Part shown: piece after piece, positions 7,637 through 15,647 of the stretch | Layout: every line of letters begins with the position of its first letter | Position numbering within the stretch: the stretch's first letter is position 1 | Assembly: GCA_002415335.1 (NCBI GenBank) | Contig: DHXL01000182.1 | Location: forward strand, 1-19,539 | DNA from: Oxalobacteraceae bacterium UBA5157 | Lineage (GTDB): Bacteria > Pseudomonadota > Gammaproteobacteria > Burkholderiales > Burkholderiaceae_D | Direction: 5' to 3' | DNA: 19,539 nucleotides | The notes under the pieces: model-generated | The model's database searches: none | Told to the model about the DNA's origin: nothing | Seen by the model: only the letters and a program-made list of their open reading frames with translations | Program-made: the position numbers and the translations under genes

Positions 7637-8518
7637 ATGTTGGAACAACAACTTCTCAATGCGTTAACGCTCGGTAGTGTTTATGCCTTGTTCGCCCTCG
7701 GCTTCACGCTGGTGTTTGGCGTGTTGGGCGTAATCAATCTGTCGCACGGCGCAATTTTTATGCTGGGCAGTTATGCAGCACTACTGCTGGTCGACAAGCT
7801 CGCCATGCCGTTGTGGCTGGCGATGCTGGCAGCAATGTTGGCGACTGGACTGATCGGTTTGGCTGTCGACTATCTCGTTTTGAAACCGCTGCGCGCGCGC
7901 AATGCACACCATCTGACACCGATGATTGCCACCATCGGCGTGGCGATTATGCTGACTAATCTGGCGCAAGGACTATTCGGCGCAGAAAACAAGCGCTTCC
8001 CGCTTGGCACCATCCCGGAAGAAAGCATCACTTGGGGCAGTCTGCACATCACGGCCGTCCAGATCGGCATCGTGGCGATTTCATTCGTGTTGATGCTGGT
8101 GTTACTCGCGGTGATGCGGCGCACGCAATTAGGTCGCGCACTGCGCGCAATTGCCGAATCACCCAAGGCCGCTTATTTGCTTGGCATCAATGTAGAAGGT
8201 TTGTTCTACCTGACTTCATTTGCAGCGGCCGCGCTCGGTGGTGCGGCAGGTGTATTGATCGGACTATCTTTCAATGCGATTTCTCCTTTCATGGGACAGC
8301 CGATGCTGCATAAAGGAATCGCCGTGATTATTCTGGGCGGCATGGGCGATATCCGTGGTGCGATGATTGGCGGCTTGTTCCTTGGGTTTGCAGAAGTGTT
8401 GACGGTGGCGTATATCTCCAGCGATTTTCGCGATGCGGTTGCGTTCGGCTTGCTGTTTTTGATTTTGCTGATCAAGCCGTCAGGCATGTTTGGCAAAGTA
8501 TTGGAAAGAAAGGCCTGA
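7637..8518 (+). CDS. livH: Branched-chain amino acid type ABC permease LivH
   Basis: This 293-residue inner-membrane permease is of the LivH family (BPD_transp_2). It has about eight hydrophobic segments, with the family-typical start LTLGSVYALFALGFTLVFGVLGVINLSHGAIFMLG, quoted here only by its features: a first helix followed by the NLSHG turn. The cytoplasmic coupling region is RALRAIAESPKAAYLLGIN, followed by GGMGDIRGAMIGGLFLG near the C-terminus. It pairs with LivM to form the channel. ATG 7637 is chosen over an upstream in-frame TTG at 7625, which would start inside the terminator U-tract. The ribosome site is weak (GGGCGA). The livM start follows the stop by only 3 bases. Confidence 0.93.
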   Translation: MLEQQLLNALTLGSVYALFALGFTLVFGVLGVINLSHGAIFMLGSYAALLLVDKLAMPLWLAMLAAMLATGLIGLAVDYLVLKPLRARNAHHLTPMIATIGVAIMLTNLAQGLFGAENKRFPLGTIPEESITWGSLHITAVQIGIVAISFVLMLVLLAVMRRTQLGRALRAIAESPKAAYLLGINVEGLFYLTSFAAAALGGAAGVLIGLSFNAISPFMGQPMLHKGIAVIILGGMGDIRGAMIGGLFLGFAEVLTVAYISSDFRDAVAFGLLFLILLIKPSGMFGKVLERKA

Positions 8519-8521
8519 ACC

Positions 8522-9391
8522 ATGTTTGAATGGTGGGAAGGATTCTGGGCCACATATAACACCGTCGTGTTCAGCATCGGCGTCAATGCAATGCTGGCAT
8601 TGTCGATTTACCTTACCCTGTCGTGCGGCTTGTTATCGCTGGCGAATGCCGCGTTCATGGGTATCGGCGCTTATGCGGCGGCGCTGATCACGATGCAAAC
8701 CAGCTTGCCGTTTCCCGTTGCGTTGGCGGCTGCCGGTCTACTGCCTGCACTCGTTGCATTGGCGATCGGTATTCCGACCCTGCGCTTGTCCGGCGTCTAC
8801 CTCGCCATGGCGACCCTGGGCTTCGGTGAAGTGGTGCGCGTCGTCGTGTTGAATCTGGACTTCACGGGCGGGCCGATGGGAATCAACGGCATCCCGCAAA
8901 AAACCGAGTTCTGGCACATCGTGCTGTTGCTATCGCTGACGCTTTACTTGCTAGCCAGATTGCGCCGCTCCAAGGTGGGGCGCGCTTTTGAGGCGATCAA
9001 GGAAGATGAAATCGCTGCGACCTTGATGGGCATCAATGTCCCTTCATACAAGCTGCTGGCCTTTGTGTTGGGTGCCGCCATCGCCGGTGTGGCGGGGGGT
9101 CTTAACGCACATTACACCTTCACGATCGGGCCGGGGAATTACGCGTTTGAAAACGCAGTCGACATTCTGACGATGGCCGTCTTCGGTGGCACCAGCAACC
9201 TGATTGGTCCGACGATCGGCGCGGCTATTTTGACTTTGCTACCGGAAGCGCTGCGCCAGTTCAAGGACTTCCGCCTCGTCGCCAATGGGCTCATTTTGAT
9301 CCTGGTCATCCTGTATCTGCCCAAGGGTTTGTGGGACCCGCGCCGGATCCATCACTTTTGGCAAAAGCGCAAAAATCGGAAGGTGTCCTGA
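8522..9391 (+). CDS. livM: Branched-chain amino acid type ABC permease LivM
   Basis: This 289-residue second permease subunit is of the BPD_transp_2 family. Visible marks are the NAMLALSIYLTLSCGLLSLANAAFMG region (residues 22-47, NAAF replacing the NLSH of LivH), GIPTLRLSGVYLAMATLGF with the conserved TLRLxGxYxA motif, and the coupling segment GRAFEAIKEDEIAATLMGIN. A glycine-rich helix, GAAIAGVAGGLNAHY, follows, then the motif FGGTSNLIGPTIGAA. The C-terminal LPKGLWDP is typical of the family. It overlaps livG by one base (TGATG), which implies coupled translation. Its length is that of short LivM proteins and it lacks the long N-terminal extension of the E. coli protein. Confidence 0.93.
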   Translation: MFEWWEGFWATYNTVVFSIGVNAMLALSIYLTLSCGLLSLANAAFMGIGAYAAALITMQTSLPFPVALAAAGLLPALVALAIGIPTLRLSGVYLAMATLGFGEVVRVVVLNLDFTGGPMGINGIPQKTEFWHIVLLLSLTLYLLARLRRSKVGRAFEAIKEDEIAATLMGINVPSYKLLAFVLGAAIAGVAGGLNAHYTFTIGPGNYAFENAVDILTMAVFGGTSNLIGPTIGAAILTLLPEALRQFKDFRLVANGLILILVILYLPKGLWDPRRIHHFWQKRKNRKVS

Positions 9392-10152
9392 TGCTGCAAT
9401 TTAATAACATCAGCAAGAATTTCGGTGGACTGCAGGTGCTGCAGGACGTCAATTTTACGGTTCCGCAAGGTGGCATATTCGGCTTGATTGGACCGAACGG
9501 TGCGGGCAAAACCACCGTCTTCAATTTGGTCACCGGGCTGTTGCGCGCCTCTGCAGGCAGCATTGAATTCAACGGCAAAAATCTGAATGCGGTAGCACCA
9601 CATGGCATCACGGAAATCGGCATTGCCCGCACGTTTCAGAACATTCGCATTTTCAAGGAAATGACCTTGCTGGAAAACGTCGTGGTTGGCATGCATGACC
9701 ATCTCGGTTACGGTTTCACCGGGCTTGTTTTCAACCTGCCATCATTCCGCCGCATCGAAGCGCAAGCACGCGAGCGCGCGCTGGAATTGCTGTCGTGGGT
9801 CAAGCTCGATCATAAGGCGCACATGCTGGCAGACAGTCTGTCTTACGGTGAGCAGCGCAAGCTGGAATTTGCCCGTGCGTTGGCGACTGGACCAAAATTG
9901 CTGCTGCTTGATGAACCCGTGGCTGGCATGAACCCGGCGGAGAAAACCGAGTTGATGGTGGAGATCGCCAACATCAAACAACGCGGCTTCAGCATTTTTC
10001 TGATCGAACATGACATGCGCTTCGTGATGGGCTTGTGTGACCGCATCGCGGTACTCAATTTTGGCCGAGTCATCGCGCAAGGCACGCCGGACGACATCAA
10101 GAATAATCCGGAAGTGATCGAAGCCTATCTTGGCAAAGAAGAAATCGCATGA
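9391..10152 (+). CDS. livG: Branched-chain amino acid type ABC ATPase LivG
   Basis: This 253-residue ATPase subunit is on the cytoplasmic face of the importer. Walker A is GPNGAGKTT (34-42), the Q-loop is in RTFQN (Gln83), the signature is LSYGEQRKLEFARAL (150-164), Walker B is LLLLDEP (170-176), followed by AGMNPAE, the LivG-type D-loop region, and the switch histidine is His207 in LIEHDM. The C-terminal IEAYLG is the BCA_ABC_TP_C tail common to LivG and LivF. The ATG at 9391 shares its first base with the livM stop and begins MLQFNNISKNFGG, as expected. An open extension 20 codons upstream overlaps livM and is not needed. The last four bases (ATGA) overlap the livF start. Confidence 0.95.
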   Translation: MLQFNNISKNFGGLQVLQDVNFTVPQGGIFGLIGPNGAGKTTVFNLVTGLLRASAGSIEFNGKNLNAVAPHGITEIGIARTFQNIRIFKEMTLLENVVVGMHDHLGYGFTGLVFNLPSFRRIEAQARERALELLSWVKLDHKAHMLADSLSYGEQRKLEFARALATGPKLLLLDEPVAGMNPAEKTELMVEIANIKQRGFSIFLIEHDMRFVMGLCDRIAVLNFGRVIAQGTPDDIKNNPEVIEAYLGKEEIA

Positions 10153-10862
10153 ACGACATACTGCGCATCCATGATCTGGCTGTGTCATACGGGCACATCG
10201 AAGCCGTCAAAGGGATAGCCCTCACCTTGAATGCAGGCGAAATCACCGCCTTGGTCGGAGCGAATGGTGCGGGCAAAAGTACCGCACTGCTGGCCATCTC
10301 CGGGCTGCTGAAACCGATACGCGGGCAAGTTCTGTTTGACGGCGTCGATCTGACCACACTGCCGGCACATCAAATCGTGCGCAAGGGTATCGTGCAAGTC
10401 GCCGAGGGGCGCGCCATCTTGACCACGCTGACTGTTGGCGAAAACCTCGCACTCGGTGCTTACACACGCAAAGACAAAGCGCAAATAGCGAAGGATCTGG
10501 AATGGGTGTACACGCTGTTCCCCATTCTACAAGCGCGCTCGGCAGGATTGGCCGGCAATTTATCCGGTGGAGAGCAACAGATGTTGGCGATTGCCCGCGC
10601 ACTCATGGCCAAGCCGCGCATTCTGCTGCTGGATGAGCCATCGATGGGTCTGGCACCTCTGATGGTGCAAGAAATCTTCCGCGTCATCAAGGAAATCAAC
10701 CGGACCGGCCTGACGATATTGCTGGTTGAACAGAATGTGCGACAAGCCTTGCGCATTGCGCAGCGTGGCTATGTGCTTGAGACAGGAAAGATAGTGATTG
10801 CCGACAGCGGCGCGAATTTACTGCGTAATCCAAAAGTGATCGAAGCATATTTGGGAGGTTAA
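10149..10862 (+). CDS. livF: Branched-chain amino acid type ABC ATPase LivF
   Basis: This 237-residue second ATPase subunit forms a heterodimer with LivG. Walker A is GANGAGKST (37-45), the Q-loop is QVAEGR (Gln83), the signature is LSGGEQQMLAIARAL (138-152), and Walker B is ILLLDEP (158-164) followed by SMGLAPLMV. The switch position is Gln195 in LLVEQNV rather than histidine, which is usual for LivF. The tail is again IEAYLGG. It overlaps livG by ATGA (10149-10152). The operon ends here at a perfect 12-bp hairpin. Confidence 0.95.
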   Translation: MNDILRIHDLAVSYGHIEAVKGIALTLNAGEITALVGANGAGKSTALLAISGLLKPIRGQVLFDGVDLTTLPAHQIVRKGIVQVAEGRAILTTLTVGENLALGAYTRKDKAQIAKDLEWVYTLFPILQARSAGLAGNLSGGEQQMLAIARALMAKPRILLLDEPSMGLAPLMVQEIFRVIKEINRTGLTILLVEQNVRQALRIAQRGYVLETGKIVIADSGANLLRNPKVIEAYLGG

Positions 10863-10866
10863 GCAA

Positions 10867-10895
10867 AGTGGCATCCGCATTGAGCGGATGCCACT
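10867..10895. terminator. Hairpin terminator between livF and pmbA
   Basis: AGTGGCATCCGC (10867-10878) pairs perfectly with GCGGATGCCACT (10884-10895), with a 5-base ATTGA loop. It begins 5 bases after the livF stop and lies between two convergent genes. The plus-strand tail is CCCTTCGTT, with few Us. On the minus strand the tail is TTTGCTT. It probably serves both directions. Confidence 0.8.
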
Positions 10896-10930
10896 CCCTT
10901 CGTTATGTCGTAGATTACTCGATCTACTGT

Positions 10931-12295
10931 TTAACCTCCTGCCACCGTCATATTTTCAATCAAGATCGAACCAGTTTGCTTTGTCCCGCGCGTCAAGGTA
11001 TCTGCACCAATGGCGACGATTTGCTGAAACATTTCCTTCATATTGCCGGCAATCGTAATTTCTTCCACCGGATGCTGGATCACGCCGTTCTCAACCCAAA
11101 ATCCGGACGCGCCGCGCGAGTAATCGCCTGTCACATAGTTCACGCCCTGCCCCATCAACTCGGTTACCAGCAAACCGGTGCCGAGCTTCTTCAGCATCGC
11201 CTTGAAGTCATCGGCCGCGGTAGTGAGCGTCGAGGCAATCGATAAGCTGTGGGATCCGCCGGCGTTGCCGGTGGTCTTCATGCCCAGCTTGCGGGCCGAA
11301 TAAGTCGACAGGAAATAACCTTGCACCACGCCGTCCTTGACGACCACACGTTGCCGGGTCATGACGCCTTCCTCGTCGAACGGCGCGGAGCCGACACCGC
11401 CGACGACGTGCGGATCCTCGACGATCTGGATGTGTGACGGAAACACCCGCTGACCGAGGGAGTCGAGCAGGAAAGTTGATTTCCGGTACAGCGCGCCGCC
11501 CGATACCGCCTGCACGAACGTACCGAGCAAGCCTGCAGCCAGCGGCGCCTCAAACAGTACCGGACATTTTCGCGTAACGAGTTTGCGTGCGTTGAGACGC
11601 GCCAGCGCGCGCTCGGCGGCATAGCGGCCCACGGCTTCCGGCGCCGCCAGTTCTTTCGGATCGCGCATTGATGAATACCAATCGTCGCGTTGCATGTTGC
11701 TGCCTTTGCCGGCGATCGGCGCGACTGAAATCGTGTGGCGCGAATAGGGATAGCCGCCCATGAAACCGCGCGAATTGGCCGCGACGAAATGCGCCTGTTG
11801 TGCATACACGCCGGCGCCTTCGCTATTCGTGACGCGTTTGTCGACCGCAAACGCGGCCGCCTCGCAGCGCGTGGCCAGTTCGACCGCACCCTCGGCCGAA
11901 ATCAGCCATGGATAGCAAAGCTTGAGATCGCGCGGATGCATTTCCAGCGTATCGGCGTCGGGCAAGCCGGCGCAATCGTCTTCGGCGGTAAAACGCGCGA
12001 TATTGTAGGCGGCCTCGACCGTGTCCTTCAACGCCTTCGCCGAAAAGTCGGAGGTACTGGCGCTGCCGCGCCGAACATGACGATCGCGGCCGATATAGAC
12101 GGTCACGCCCATGCCCTTGTCCTTGTTTTGCTCGATGGTATCGATACTGCCCTTGCGTACCGAAACCGAGAGCCCGCTGCCTTCGCTGATTTCTAGCGCG
12201 GCGTCGGAAGCGCCTTTTTCTTGTGCGTAGCGCAACACATCTTGCGCGAGCTGCTTCAACTGGTCTTGACTATGGATAAATGCGGAGTCGCTCAT
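10931..12295 (-). CDS. pmbA: TldE/PmbA family metalloprotease subunit
   Basis: This 454-residue PmbA (TldE) protein partners with TldD in a cytoplasmic protease that trims unfolded or precursor peptides, including microcin B17 and the CcdA antitoxin in E. coli. The TldE half has no HEXXXH zinc motif, and none is seen here. Family segments are SVRKGSIDTIEQNKDKGMGVTVY near residues 44-66, RVTNSEGAGVYAQ, the RDDWYSSMRDP region, EDPHVVGGVGSAPFDEEGV, and the C-terminal GDYSRGASGFWVENG-I-HPVEEITIAGN, which is diagnostic. Length matches E. coli PmbA (450). The ATG at 12295 has AAAGAG upstream. The gene is divergent from darP, the same neighbourhood as in E. coli. tldD is not in the window. Confidence 0.95.
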   Translation of the reverse strand: MSDSAFIHSQDQLKQLAQDVLRYAQEKGASDAALEISEGSGLSVSVRKGSIDTIEQNKDKGMGVTVYIGRDRHVRRGSASTSDFSAKALKDTVEAAYNIARFTAEDDCAGLPDADTLEMHPRDLKLCYPWLISAEGAVELATRCEAAAFAVDKRVTNSEGAGVYAQQAHFVAANSRGFMGGYPYSRHTISVAPIAGKGSNMQRDDWYSSMRDPKELAAPEAVGRYAAERALARLNARKLVTRKCPVLFEAPLAAGLLGTFVQAVSGGALYRKSTFLLDSLGQRVFPSHIQIVEDPHVVGGVGSAPFDEEGVMTRQRVVVKDGVVQGYFLSTYSARKLGMKTTGNAGGSHSLSIASTLTTAADDFKAMLKKLGTGLLVTELMGQGVNYVTGDYSRGASGFWVENGVIQHPVEEITIAGNMKEMFQQIVAIGADTLTRGTKQTGSILIENMTVAGG

Positions 12296-12316
12296 ATGCT
12301 CTTTTTCTAAAGTGTT

Positions 12317-12350
12317 GGGGACAGAGTACGGGCTGCTTAACTCTTTCCCG
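12317..12350. repeat. REP-like imperfect palindrome between pmbA and darP
   Basis: GGGACAGAGT (12318-12327) and ACTCTTTCCC (12340-12349) are inverted copies with one mismatch around a 12-base loop, preceded by TTG. A TTGGGGACAGAGTACG motif of this kind resembles ends of dispersed REP-type elements near IS200-like transposase genes, but that comparison is from memory. Only one copy was seen in the window. It could instead be a regulatory hairpin in the divergent spacer. Confidence 0.3.
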
Positions 12351-12426
12351 CAATAGTCTGGATCGCCTGTAAAACAGTTATCATAGCAGTCGTTATACAG
12401 AATGGCGTTAAGCCTTAGTCAATATC

Positions 12427-13014
12427 ATGCCAAATCCCAATCGAGGCAACTGCGGGTTCCAATCCACCGAATTCGAGCAGGAGTACGACCGCCCTTCCAA
12501 GTCACAGCTGAAGCGCGACATGACGGCACTGCAAAAGCTGGGCGCCGATTTGATCGCCGAACCGAGAGACCGCGTCAAACGCGTGCCGATGCCGGAAGAC
12601 GTGCGCGACGCAATCCTGGAATGCCAGCTGATCAAGGATCACGAAGGCAGACGCCGCCAGCTGCAATTCGTCGGCAAGAAAATGCGCACGCTGGACGAAG
12701 AAGAAATCGCCGTCATCCAGCGCACCATCGATAGCTGGAAAGGGCTTTCCAAAGCCGATACCGCAGCGATGCACGCACTGGAGAAGCGGCGTGAAAAACT
12801 GCTGGCCAACGATGCCGCACTGACCGAATTGCTGGAACAGAACCCCGATCTTGAAGCACAGCATTTGCGCACGCTGATCCGCAATGCACGCAAGGAGCAG
12901 GCTGAAAACAAGCCGCCCAAGGCCTATCGCGAGATCTTCCAGATCCTGAAGCAGTTGCAAGCCAAAACTTCGCCGCCGGAAGCCGACACACATGACCAAG
13001 CCGAAGAAGAATAA
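12427..13014 (+). CDS. darP: Ribosome biogenesis factor DarP (YjgA)
   Basis: This 195-residue protein of the DarP/YjgA family (DUF615) binds late 50S precursors and promotes maturation of the peptidyl-transferase centre. Recognisable parts are RPSKSQLKRDMTALQKLG (residues 22-39), the LIKDHEGRRRQLQFVGKKMR block (68-87), and LRTLIRNARKEQ with PPKAYREIFQILK near the C-terminus. It is highly charged and mostly helical, with no signal or membrane segment. ATG 12427 has no strong ribosome site. Its last 23 bases overlap the mog start in another frame. The pmbA neighbour, transcribed the other way, is the same as in E. coli. Confidence 0.94.
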   Translation: MPNPNRGNCGFQSTEFEQEYDRPSKSQLKRDMTALQKLGADLIAEPRDRVKRVPMPEDVRDAILECQLIKDHEGRRRQLQFVGKKMRTLDEEEIAVIQRTIDSWKGLSKADTAAMHALEKRREKLLANDAALTELLEQNPDLEAQHLRTLIRNARKEQAENKPPKAYREIFQILKQLQAKTSPPEADTHDQAEEE

Positions 13015-13609
13015 TCCCGACGAGTTGCTGGTCGGCCTGGTCTCGATCTCCGACCGGGCATCCAGCGGGGTCTACCAGGACCAGGGCATACCGGCGTTGC
13101 GCGACTGGTTCACCGCCGCCCTGATCAGTCCGTGGCACATGGAAACCCGTTTGATTCCGGACGACCGGTCTGCAATCGAGCAGGCGCTGATCGAACTGGT
13201 CGATCAACTGCATTGCGATCTGGTGTTGACCACAGGCGGCACCGGCCCGGCGCGACGCGACGTCACGCCCGAAGCGACGCGTGCAGTCGGCACCAAGGAA
13301 ATGCCCGGCTTCGGTGAACAAATGCGGCAGATCAGCCTGAAGTTTGTACCGACCGCGATCCTGTCGCGCCAGATCGCGGTGATTCGCGAAACGCCGGAAC
13401 ACGCGGCACTCATCATGAACTTGCCCGGCCAGCCGAAATCGATCAAGGAAACGCTGGAAGGATTGAAGGATGCCGACGGCAACCAGATCATGGCCGGGAT
13501 ATTTGCGGCCGTGCCTTACTGCATCGACTTGATGGGCGGCCCGTACATCGAGACCGACGATGCGGTGTGCAAGGCATTCCGTCCGAAGTCCGCGATCCGC
13601 CCAAAATGA
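12992..13609 (+). CDS. mog: Molybdopterin adenylyltransferase
   Basis: This 205-residue Mog protein adenylates molybdopterin before molybdenum insertion in molybdenum cofactor synthesis. The match to E. coli Mog is strong by eye: GLVSISDRASSGVYQDQGIP near the start, then TTGGTGPARRDVTPEAT, the MPT-binding signature (about residues 80-96), then MPGFGEQMRQISLKFVPTAILSRQ, NLPGQPKSIKETLEGLKDA, and FAAVPYCIDL, ending AFRPKSA. Length is close to the usual 195, with a ten-residue N-terminal KPKKNNPDE extension. ATG 12992 lies inside darP (23-base overlap), so the two are probably co-expressed. No other molybdenum genes are seen in the window. Confidence 0.97.
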   Translation: MTKPKKNNPDELLVGLVSISDRASSGVYQDQGIPALRDWFTAALISPWHMETRLIPDDRSAIEQALIELVDQLHCDLVLTTGGTGPARRDVTPEATRAVGTKEMPGFGEQMRQISLKFVPTAILSRQIAVIRETPEHAALIMNLPGQPKSIKETLEGLKDADGNQIMAGIFAAVPYCIDLMGGPYIETDDAVCKAFRPKSAIRPK

Positions 13610-13674
13610 CAGAGTTTCGCCGTCCCGCACGCGGGAAGGATCAGCCCTCTATCCAATTGCATCATCTGACTAAC

Positions 13675-14337
13675 ATGACTCTAGAAACCATCCAAATCGA
13701 GACTGCTCCCAATCCAACCGTGGCGGTAATCTGGATGCACGGCCTGGGTGCCGACGGCTCCGACTTCGTGCCGATCGTACGCGAGCTCGATTTGAGCGGC
13801 TGCCCTGCGATACGCTTCATATTTCCGCACGCCGCGACGATGCCGGTGACGATTAACAACGGCTACGTGATGCGAGCCTGGTACGACATTCTCGGAGCGG
13901 ACCTGGCCAAGCGCGAAGATGAAGCGGGACTGCGCATGTCGCAAGCAGCGATTGAAGAACTGATCGCACATGAAAAATCGCGTGGCATCGCCGCCGACCA
14001 TATCATTCTGGCCGGCTTCTCGCAGGGTTGTGCGATGGCGCTCCAGACTGGCTTGCGCCATCCGGAAAAACTCGCGGGTTTGTTATGCCTGTCGGGCTAC
14101 GTGCCGTTGCATACCACGGTCGCTGCCGAACGCCATGCAGCAAATCAGCAGACCCCGATTTTCATGGCACACGGGCGCGGCGACCCGGTGATACCGATCG
14201 ATCGCGCTGAACACTCGCGCGAGCTGCTGAAGGCGCTCGGCTATCAGGTCGAATGGCACGAGTATCTGATGCAGCACGCGGTGTGCGAAGAAGAGATCGA
14301 CCATGTCGGCAACTGGCTGCGCCAGGTGCTGGCCTGA
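13675..14337 (+). CDS. Alpha/beta-hydrolase carboxylesterase (phospholipase/carboxylesterase family)
   Basis: This 220-residue serine hydrolase is of the Abhydrolase_2 (PF02230) family, like Pseudomonas carboxylesterase II, and acts on short-chain esters. The oxyanion region is VIWMHGLGADGSDF (18-31). The nucleophile is Ser116 in GFSQGC (relatives usually have GFSQGG), the acid is Asp170 in HGRGDPVIP, and the histidine is His201 in LMQHAVCEEEI. It has no signal peptide, so it is cytoplasmic. ATG 13675 is chosen because MTLETIQIE aligns with the family start. An in-frame ATG at 13606, overlapping the mog stop as ATGA, would add 23 atypical residues but suggests coupling. The physiological substrate is unknown. 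The stop is 19 bp from the convergent purU stop. Confidence 0.92.
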   Translation: MTLETIQIETAPNPTVAVIWMHGLGADGSDFVPIVRELDLSGCPAIRFIFPHAATMPVTINNGYVMRAWYDILGADLAKREDEAGLRMSQAAIEELIAHEKSRGIAADHIILAGFSQGCAMALQTGLRHPEKLAGLLCLSGYVPLHTTVAAERHAANQQTPIFMAHGRGDPVIPIDRAEHSRELLKALGYQVEWHEYLMQHAVCEEEIDHVGNWLRQVLA

Positions 14338-14356
14338 CGACCGACGCCGACTTCAA

Positions 14357-15226
14357 TTATTTGAACACCACGGTCTTGTGACCGTTCAGCAGAATGCGGT
14401 GCTCGACGAACCACTTGACCGCACGCGCCAGCACCACGCATTCGACGTCGCGCCCAATCGCGGTCAAGGTGTCCGGATCCATCGCGTGATCGACCCGCTC
14501 GACGTCCTGCTCGACGATTGGCCCCTCATCCAGCTCGCCGGTGACGAAATGTGCGGTCGCCCCGATCAGCTTCACGCCACGCTCATGCGCCTGATAATAG
14601 GGTTTGGCACCCTTGAAGCTGGGCAGAAATGAATGGTGAATATTGATCGCCCGCCCTTTCAGGGCATCGCACATCGCCGGCGACAAAATCTGCATGTAAC
14701 GGGCCAGCACAACCAGATCGATCTGCTGCGTCTGGACGATTTCGAGCACGCGTTCTTCCTGCGCGCGCTTGGCGTCAGCCGATGCGCCAATCGCCAGCGG
14801 CAAATGATGAAACGGAATATTGTAGCTGGCCGCAAGTTGATAGAAATCCGTGTGGTTCGATACGATCGCCGGAATCTCGACCGGCAGCAAGCCGCTCTTG
14901 TAGCGGAACAGCAGGTCGTTGAGGCAATGGCCGATCTTCGACACCATCAGCATCATGCGCGGCTTCTTGCGCGCATCGTGCAATTGCCAGTTCATCTGCA
15001 TAGTCGCCGCCAGCGCGTTGAAATTGGCGCGCAGACCGGTATCGGCGGTCGCAGCCTCTTCGACTGCGAAATGCACGCGCATGAAAAACAGCTTCGACTG
15101 CGCGTCGCCAAATTGCGCGGAATCGATAATATTGCAGCCATGGTCGGCCAGGAAACCCGAGACGCGATGAACGATGCCGCGCTGGTCGAGGCAAGACAGG
15201 GTGAGGATGTATTCCGGATGCGTCAT
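14357..15226 (-). CDS. purU: Formyltetrahydrofolate deformylase
   Basis: This 289-residue PurU hydrolyses 10-formyl-THF to formate and THF, balancing one-carbon pools and supplying formate for purine synthesis. The N-terminal ACT domain (about 5-85) begins YILTLSCLDQRGIVHRVSGFL. The C-terminal formyltransferase-fold domain (about 88-285) has the catalytic triad Asn195 and His197 in INIHHSFLPSFKGAKPY and Asp233 in HFVTGELDEGPI. MVSKIGHCLNDLL (94-106) is the typical start of the catalytic domain. Length and order are normal for the family. ATG 15226 has only a weak upstream ribosome site. An antisense frame on the other strand is open across much of this gene but is a composition shadow. Confidence 0.96.
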   Translation of the reverse strand: MTHPEYILTLSCLDQRGIVHRVSGFLADHGCNIIDSAQFGDAQSKLFFMRVHFAVEEAATADTGLRANFNALAATMQMNWQLHDARKKPRMMLMVSKIGHCLNDLLFRYKSGLLPVEIPAIVSNHTDFYQLAASYNIPFHHLPLAIGASADAKRAQEERVLEIVQTQQIDLVVLARYMQILSPAMCDALKGRAINIHHSFLPSFKGAKPYYQAHERGVKLIGATAHFVTGELDEGPIVEQDVERVDHAMDPDTLTAIGRDVECVVLARAVKWFVEHRILLNGHKTVVFK

Positions 15227-15467
15227 GATGATCGAGGGAGAGAAAGAACCGCCGGACGCTCTGCCCGACGCAAGCCGGTTATTGTCGCACGGCTGGCCGC
15301 CGATGAGTGGAAGACGGCATCGCCTTCGAGAACAGCAACGGCGCGCATTAGCGGGGCGCTGGTTGTCGCCCGCATCGAGTGCCGCTCGCAGGCGCCGAAC
15401 GAGGGGCCGCCCAACATGACCCAGACCACGCTGCTCGCAATGGATGCGCTCACGCCATGATCGCGCG

Positions 15468-15575
15468 CTATGCGGACGCGTTAGTCTGCATCTTGAGCAC
15501 CTTGCTGTATAGCGTGGTCAGGTTATTCATCGTTTCCAGCAGGCGTTCGCTGGTACGAGTTGCCTCGTAGCGCCA
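15468..15575 (-). pseudogene. Possible C-terminal fragment of a lost gene
   Basis: A 35-codon minus-strand stretch, open between an in-frame TAA and a TAG, reads WRYEATRTSERLLETMNN, then LTTLYSKVLKMQTNASA. It has amphipathic helical character and ordinary codons but no start codon at its head, so it looks like the tail of a decayed gene rather than a gene. The family is not recognised. Chance cannot be excluded at this length. Confidence 0.2.
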
Positions 15576-15621
15576 TTACTTATTGAATTAGTTCTATTGA
15601 TGAATGACTCGCGCATAATAT

Positions 15622-15647
15622 CACCGGCACCGATTAGGGTGCCGGTG
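15622..15647 (-). terminator. Hairpin terminator of the bactofilin gene
   Basis: CACCGGCACC (15622-15631) pairs perfectly with GGTGCCGGTG (15638-15647) around a 6-base loop. In the minus-strand direction it comes 31 bases after the bactofilin stop and is followed by ATATTATG, which is AT-rich but not a clean U-run. Confidence 0.65.

Noticed and set aside
10868..11245. A 125-codon plus-strand frame after livF
   Set aside because: It starts inside the terminator hairpin and is antisense to the conserved PmbA C-terminus.
12713..13630. A 305-codon minus-strand frame across darP and mog
   Set aside because: Both genes under it are strongly recognisable on the plus strand, and the antisense product has no family features.
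15223..15453. A 76-codon minus-strand frame whose stop overlaps the purU ATG
   Set aside because: The overlap looks operon-like, but the protein is Ala/Ser/Arg-rich, there is no good ribosome site, and I recognise no family; kept only as a note in the intergenic entry.
14633..15460. A 275-codon plus-strand open frame across purU
   Set aside because: It runs antisense to a clearly conserved PurU protein and its product is Arg/Gln/His-rich with no family resemblance, a common shadow in GC-rich DNA.
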